Assembly (NCBI GenBank): GCA_026389055.1 | Contig: JAPLIO010000235.1 | Span: forward strand, 1 to 17,277 | Length of the DNA: 17,277 bases | Reading direction: 5' to 3' | Source of the DNA: Candidatus Melainabacteria bacterium | GTDB taxonomy: Bacteria > Cyanobacteriota > Vampirovibrionia > Vampirovibrionales > JAJTHC01 | In this document: positions 14,686-17,277 of the stretch, in pieces | How the letters are laid out: each line of letters begins with the position of its first letter | Numbering within the stretch: the stretch's first letter is position 1 | Program-made: the position numbers and the translations under genes | The notes under the pieces: generated by a model | Database searches by the model: none | What the model saw: the letters and a program-made list of their open reading frames with translations, nothing else | Told to the model about the DNA's origin: nothing

Positions 14686-14694
14686 AGTGTAGCA
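14686..14694 (-). promoter_or_regulatory. Extended -10 candidate for the GH35 gene
   Basis: TGC-TACACT on the minus strand lies about 58 bp before the GH35 start, with no clear -35. The surrounding 14632-14997 gap of 366 bp contains this candidate, the direct repeat at 14798-14837 and hairpins at 14926-14979, and no gene. Confidence 0.35.
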
Positions 14695-14797
14695 TAGTTC
14701 ACTGTGTTGTGCTTGTGGGGGTCGTCGTAACCTCCATTAAATATGCTATAGGAACCTCTGTAATACCAAATTAAAGAGTGAATAGGTTTAACTAAAT

Positions 14798-14837
14798 TTT
14801 AGGTTAAAATCAACTACAATTTAGGTTAAAATCAACT
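14798..14837. repeat. Two tandem copies of an 18-bp sequence
   Basis: TTTAGGTTAAAATCAACT occurs at 14798-14815 and 14820-14837, a 22-bp period (about two helical turns). This arrangement suits a regulator bound to one DNA face upstream of the GH35 gene, or it may be a simple duplication. Confidence 0.6.
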
Positions 14838-14925
14838 GCTTTTTAGTGGGGCATCCTTCGCCGTATTCTTTCAGAAAATAACGTTATATAGCTATTCCAA
14901 AACACTAATGAGGTACTCATCCTAT

Positions 14926-14979
14926 GTAGGGGCGAACTCTTGTGGTCGACCGCCCATGATGTAAGTCTAAACACATCAT
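14926..14979 (-). terminator. Hairpins downstream of the STAND-like gene
   Basis: About 20 bp after the stop on the minus strand, ATGATGT (14956-14962) pairs with ACATCAT (14973-14979) across a 10-base loop. A degenerate GGGCG/CGCCC hairpin follows (14926-14955). No T run follows, so termination is only possible, not shown. The second hairpin recalls the stem of the terminator at 1624-1663. Confidence 0.35.
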
Positions 14980-14997
14980 TTAATTGTTTAAGGGGTA

Positions 14998-17277
14998 TTA
15001 AATGGCTCTGCTTAACTGCCCACGCAGGCAAGCCCCTAGCAGTTGTAACCCTTCATATTCTTCAAAAACAGGGGCTTGTAAACGCTCTAACCACTGCTTT
15101 GCTAGCCCTCTGGTTTCTTCGTTGGGGGAAACCGTCAATAAACATTTCAACAATACCCACAACAAATCTGGTTGACCCAACCACTCTTCCCACGCACGGC
15201 TATGAAGTTGAGCCTTCATTACCTGCTGTAGTTGCTGTTTTGCCCACTCTGGCCAAGCCGTTTGTAAACTAGCTAAGGCAATGCGTTTATTCAAGAAGGA
15301 ATCCGTCGGCTCCTCATCCCCTTCTTGGTTGGCTTGTTGAACGGCTTTATCTAAATCCGCTTCTAAGGTTTCAAGCCAAGCCTGCAAGGCATTTTCTCTG
15401 TAGGTAAACCGAACCAACAACATCGCCAATGCTTCCTGCTTAATAGCAAAGGGCTGCGTATTAGCAGGCACATCTGCCGAAAGCTTTTCCAGTAACTGAA
15501 AGAGGGGTTCAGGGGTGTTTTCCACACGGTACTGCTTCACCAAGCGGAGAGCTTCTTTGCCAGACGTGGTTTCATTCTGCAAAATACCTTGAAGCAACGC
15601 CATGACTTCAGGGAGCAAGGCGTTTTTCTCTTCTTCGGTTAGTTGAGGGTCTGCCAATAAACGGTTGGCTAACACCACTAAATTATCTGAAAGAGCGGTA
15701 GGGTCTGCGGCTATTTGCCCCAAGCAAGCTTGTAAAAAGGTGAGCAGTAGTGCTTTGGTTTCTTGCCTTAGCGGAAATGCCCATGCTTCAATCGCTTTTA
15801 AGAGGTTGGGCTGTAGTGTTGTTTGGGCACCTTCCAATTGTTGTGTAGCAGTAGCCACCAATTGTTGAAGAACTTCGGGACGTTGGGGGCTAGCGAAATG
15901 CCCGCCTTGTAGGCTACCTTGGGCAACTAAGGCGGTTAAAGCCGTTTCTTGTAACAGAGCTTCTTCGGAAAGCAGGGCGTTTAAAAACAGGGGTAAAAAT
16001 TTGTCTTGATTGAGATAGGCTAAGCCAGCTAAAGCATCTCGTTTTAATACAACAGGCTTGGTTTGCGAAGCGATTGTTTCTTCCAATAGCGTAATGAAAA
16101 ATGTTTGAAATTCTTGATTGAATTCTGGTTGGAATTGTTGGGTTAAGTTCAACAAGCCTTGTACTTTACCAATAGTGAGTTCACCTTGTTCTAAAGTTAA
16201 AGGTAAAATGGTTTTTAAGGTTTGTAACTGTTGTTTTGCTTCAAACCAATTGGATTCTTGTTGTTCCATCAGGTTGAATTGTTGGCTAAGGCGGGTTTGC
16301 GTGAGCCTTGCCTTTAAATAACCTAACAGTAACCGATGAACCACTTGGTATTGAGGCACTGGGTTTTCGGTTGTTGGCAGGGTTGTTACCCTAAGTTGCC
16401 TCAAACACCCAAAAAGAAATAACTTTCTTAAAACCAAGGCTACATCGTTAATAGAAAGTTGTGGAGCGAGGGTCGTTATTTTTTCCATTAATGCCGGCAC
16501 TTCAAACGGCTGGTAAGTTAACGCACTAACCGTGTGTTGTAAAGCTTCCCCGTAACCCACACCGTATTGAACCACGCCTAGCTGTAGCTGGGTTAATAAA
16601 AAAGCATGGCAATCGGTGGCTTGTTCCATTGCCAAGCCTGCTAGCCATCCCGTCACAGTCGCATCGGTAATTTCAGTATTTTCTGTTGTAACGGCTTGTG
16701 TTTTACGCTGTAGGGCGGCACATAACAACCCAATCCAATACGGGTTGCCTGGAGCTTTTTTATTCAGCCAATCATACACTATGGGGGTATGTAAAAACGA
16801 AGGCAACAGGGCTTGGTTTAAAATAAAAGCTTCTGTTTTGGCTTCAGTTAAAGCCGGTAATAATAGCTTAATACGCAATAAATTATAGAGTATAGGCCCT
16901 AAGCTTTTACCTAATTCATCGGTTCTTACGCCTACAATTAAGTGGAATGGTTGTTGCTTATATTCTTGAAATGCACTAGCTAAAGCCGTTAATTCCGTTT
17001 GATATTGCCAGCGTTTTTCAGCGGGCAATTGGGTTAGTAGCACATCCCAATTATCTATAATTAAGGTAAGCGTTGTTTCCCCTAAGGCTGCACTGCTAAG
17101 TTGTTGTTTAAAAAAATCTGTTATTTGAACGAGCGAAGCCACTAATTTTTTTTCAAATAATTGTTTTGCTTGTTCCGAAGTGGTTCGTTTTTTTGCCCAT
17201 TGCACTAGGTTAGGCAGTAAAATTTGTTGACATTCCACTAATAAATTTATCCACGGGCTATCCAACGTTTGAACCAG
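14998..17277 (-). CDS. STAND/AAA-type ATPase with helical repeats, N terminus outside window
   Basis: The frame is open to the window edge, 760 codons to the stop, so the true start and any N-terminal effector domain are not seen. Numbering from the first TTG (17265), LTLIIDNWDVLL (66-77) fits a Walker B strand with acidic residues. FHLIVGVRTDEL (107-118) fits the arginine-bearing strand of novel-STAND NTPases (compare the usual hhxLRxDxL), followed by a helical segment with GNPYWIGLLCAAL (173-185). The Walker A loop must lie upstream. From about residue 340 onward, paired helices resembling HEAT repeats fill the rest (ALAGLAYLNQDKFLPLFLNALLS, ETALTALVAQGS). Such proteins act as ligand-triggered switches in signalling or anti-phage defence. 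That role is inferred from the architecture only. Confidence 0.7.
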   Translation of the reverse strand: MVQTLDSPWINLLVECQQILLPNLVQWAKKRTTSEQAKQLFEKKLVASLVQITDFFKQQLSSAALGETTLTLIIDNWDVLLTQLPAEKRWQYQTELTALASAFQEYKQQPFHLIVGVRTDELGKSLGPILYNLLRIKLLLPALTEAKTEAFILNQALLPSFLHTPIVYDWLNKKAPGNPYWIGLLCAALQRKTQAVTTENTEITDATVTGWLAGLAMEQATDCHAFLLTQLQLGVVQYGVGYGEALQHTVSALTYQPFEVPALMEKITTLAPQLSINDVALVLRKLFLFGCLRQLRVTTLPTTENPVPQYQVVHRLLLGYLKARLTQTRLSQQFNLMEQQESNWFEAKQQLQTLKTILPLTLEQGELTIGKVQGLLNLTQQFQPEFNQEFQTFFITLLEETIASQTKPVVLKRDALAGLAYLNQDKFLPLFLNALLSEEALLQETALTALVAQGSLQGGHFASPQRPEVLQQLVATATQQLEGAQTTLQPNLLKAIEAWAFPLRQETKALLLTFLQACLGQIAADPTALSDNLVVLANRLLADPQLTEEEKNALLPEVMALLQGILQNETTSGKEALRLVKQYRVENTPEPLFQLLEKLSADVPANTQPFAIKQEALAMLLVRFTYRENALQAWLETLEADLDKAVQQANQEGDEEPTDSFLNKRIALASLQTAWPEWAKQQLQQVMKAQLHSRAWEEWLGQPDLLWVLLKCLLTVSPNEETRGLAKQWLERLQAPVFEEYEGLQLLGACLRGQLSRAI

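Noticed and set aside
5309..14778. Shared short sequence GTAATACCAA near 5309 and 14760 as a repeat family
   Set aside because: The match is only 10-13 bp in AT-rich DNA, too short to support from two copies.

Overview
The window is bacterial chromosomal DNA of moderate GC, with AT-rich intergenic stretches and a Gram-negative-like housekeeping content. I cannot place the lineage from sequence alone. A little-sampled phylum is plausible because of the unusual start-codon habit described below. Most genes lie on the minus strand. There are no rRNA or tRNA genes, no CRISPR array and no intact insertion sequence.

Layout. Positions 1-640 hold the end of an upstream unit (a structured repeat and a terminator), then a promoter flanked by two ACTAC-N4-GTAGT palindromes. 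An inositol-monophosphatase-family gene follows (641-1582, +) with its own terminator. 1583-2081 is non-coding: a MITE-like element with about 40-bp inverted ends and a GC hairpin. 2082-3666 (-) encodes a six-helix membrane protein translationally close-coupled to the 16S rRNA methyltransferase rsmD. 3667-4076 carries a second, inverted copy of the first repeat. prfB (release factor 2, with no frameshift site) is at 4077-5216 (-).

5333-10030 (-) is a branched-chain amino acid block transcribed ilvB, ilvN, ilvC, a clear terminator, then an ilvA-like threonine deaminase. Together these turn threonine into 2-oxobutyrate, condense 2-oxoacids to acetohydroxy acids, and isomerise and reduce them. 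ilvD and ilvE are not in the window. Two unknown proteins are encoded divergently (10143-10784, - and 11050-11655, +). Next come a small conserved protein (11660-12040, -) and a cytoplasmic GH35 beta-galactosidase-type glycosidase (12217-14628, -), separated by a second MITE-like element. The window ends in the C-terminal 760 codons of a STAND-like ATPase with helical repeats, whose N terminus lies outside.

The most unusual signal is that 8 of 12 genes with a visible start begin with an in-frame run of two to six ATG codons (ilvN six, rsmD five, ilvC four, ilvB, the IMPase and the 11050 gene three each). The second is a family of structured, sense-oriented elements just downstream of genes, whose hairpins keep their pairing while their sequence changes.
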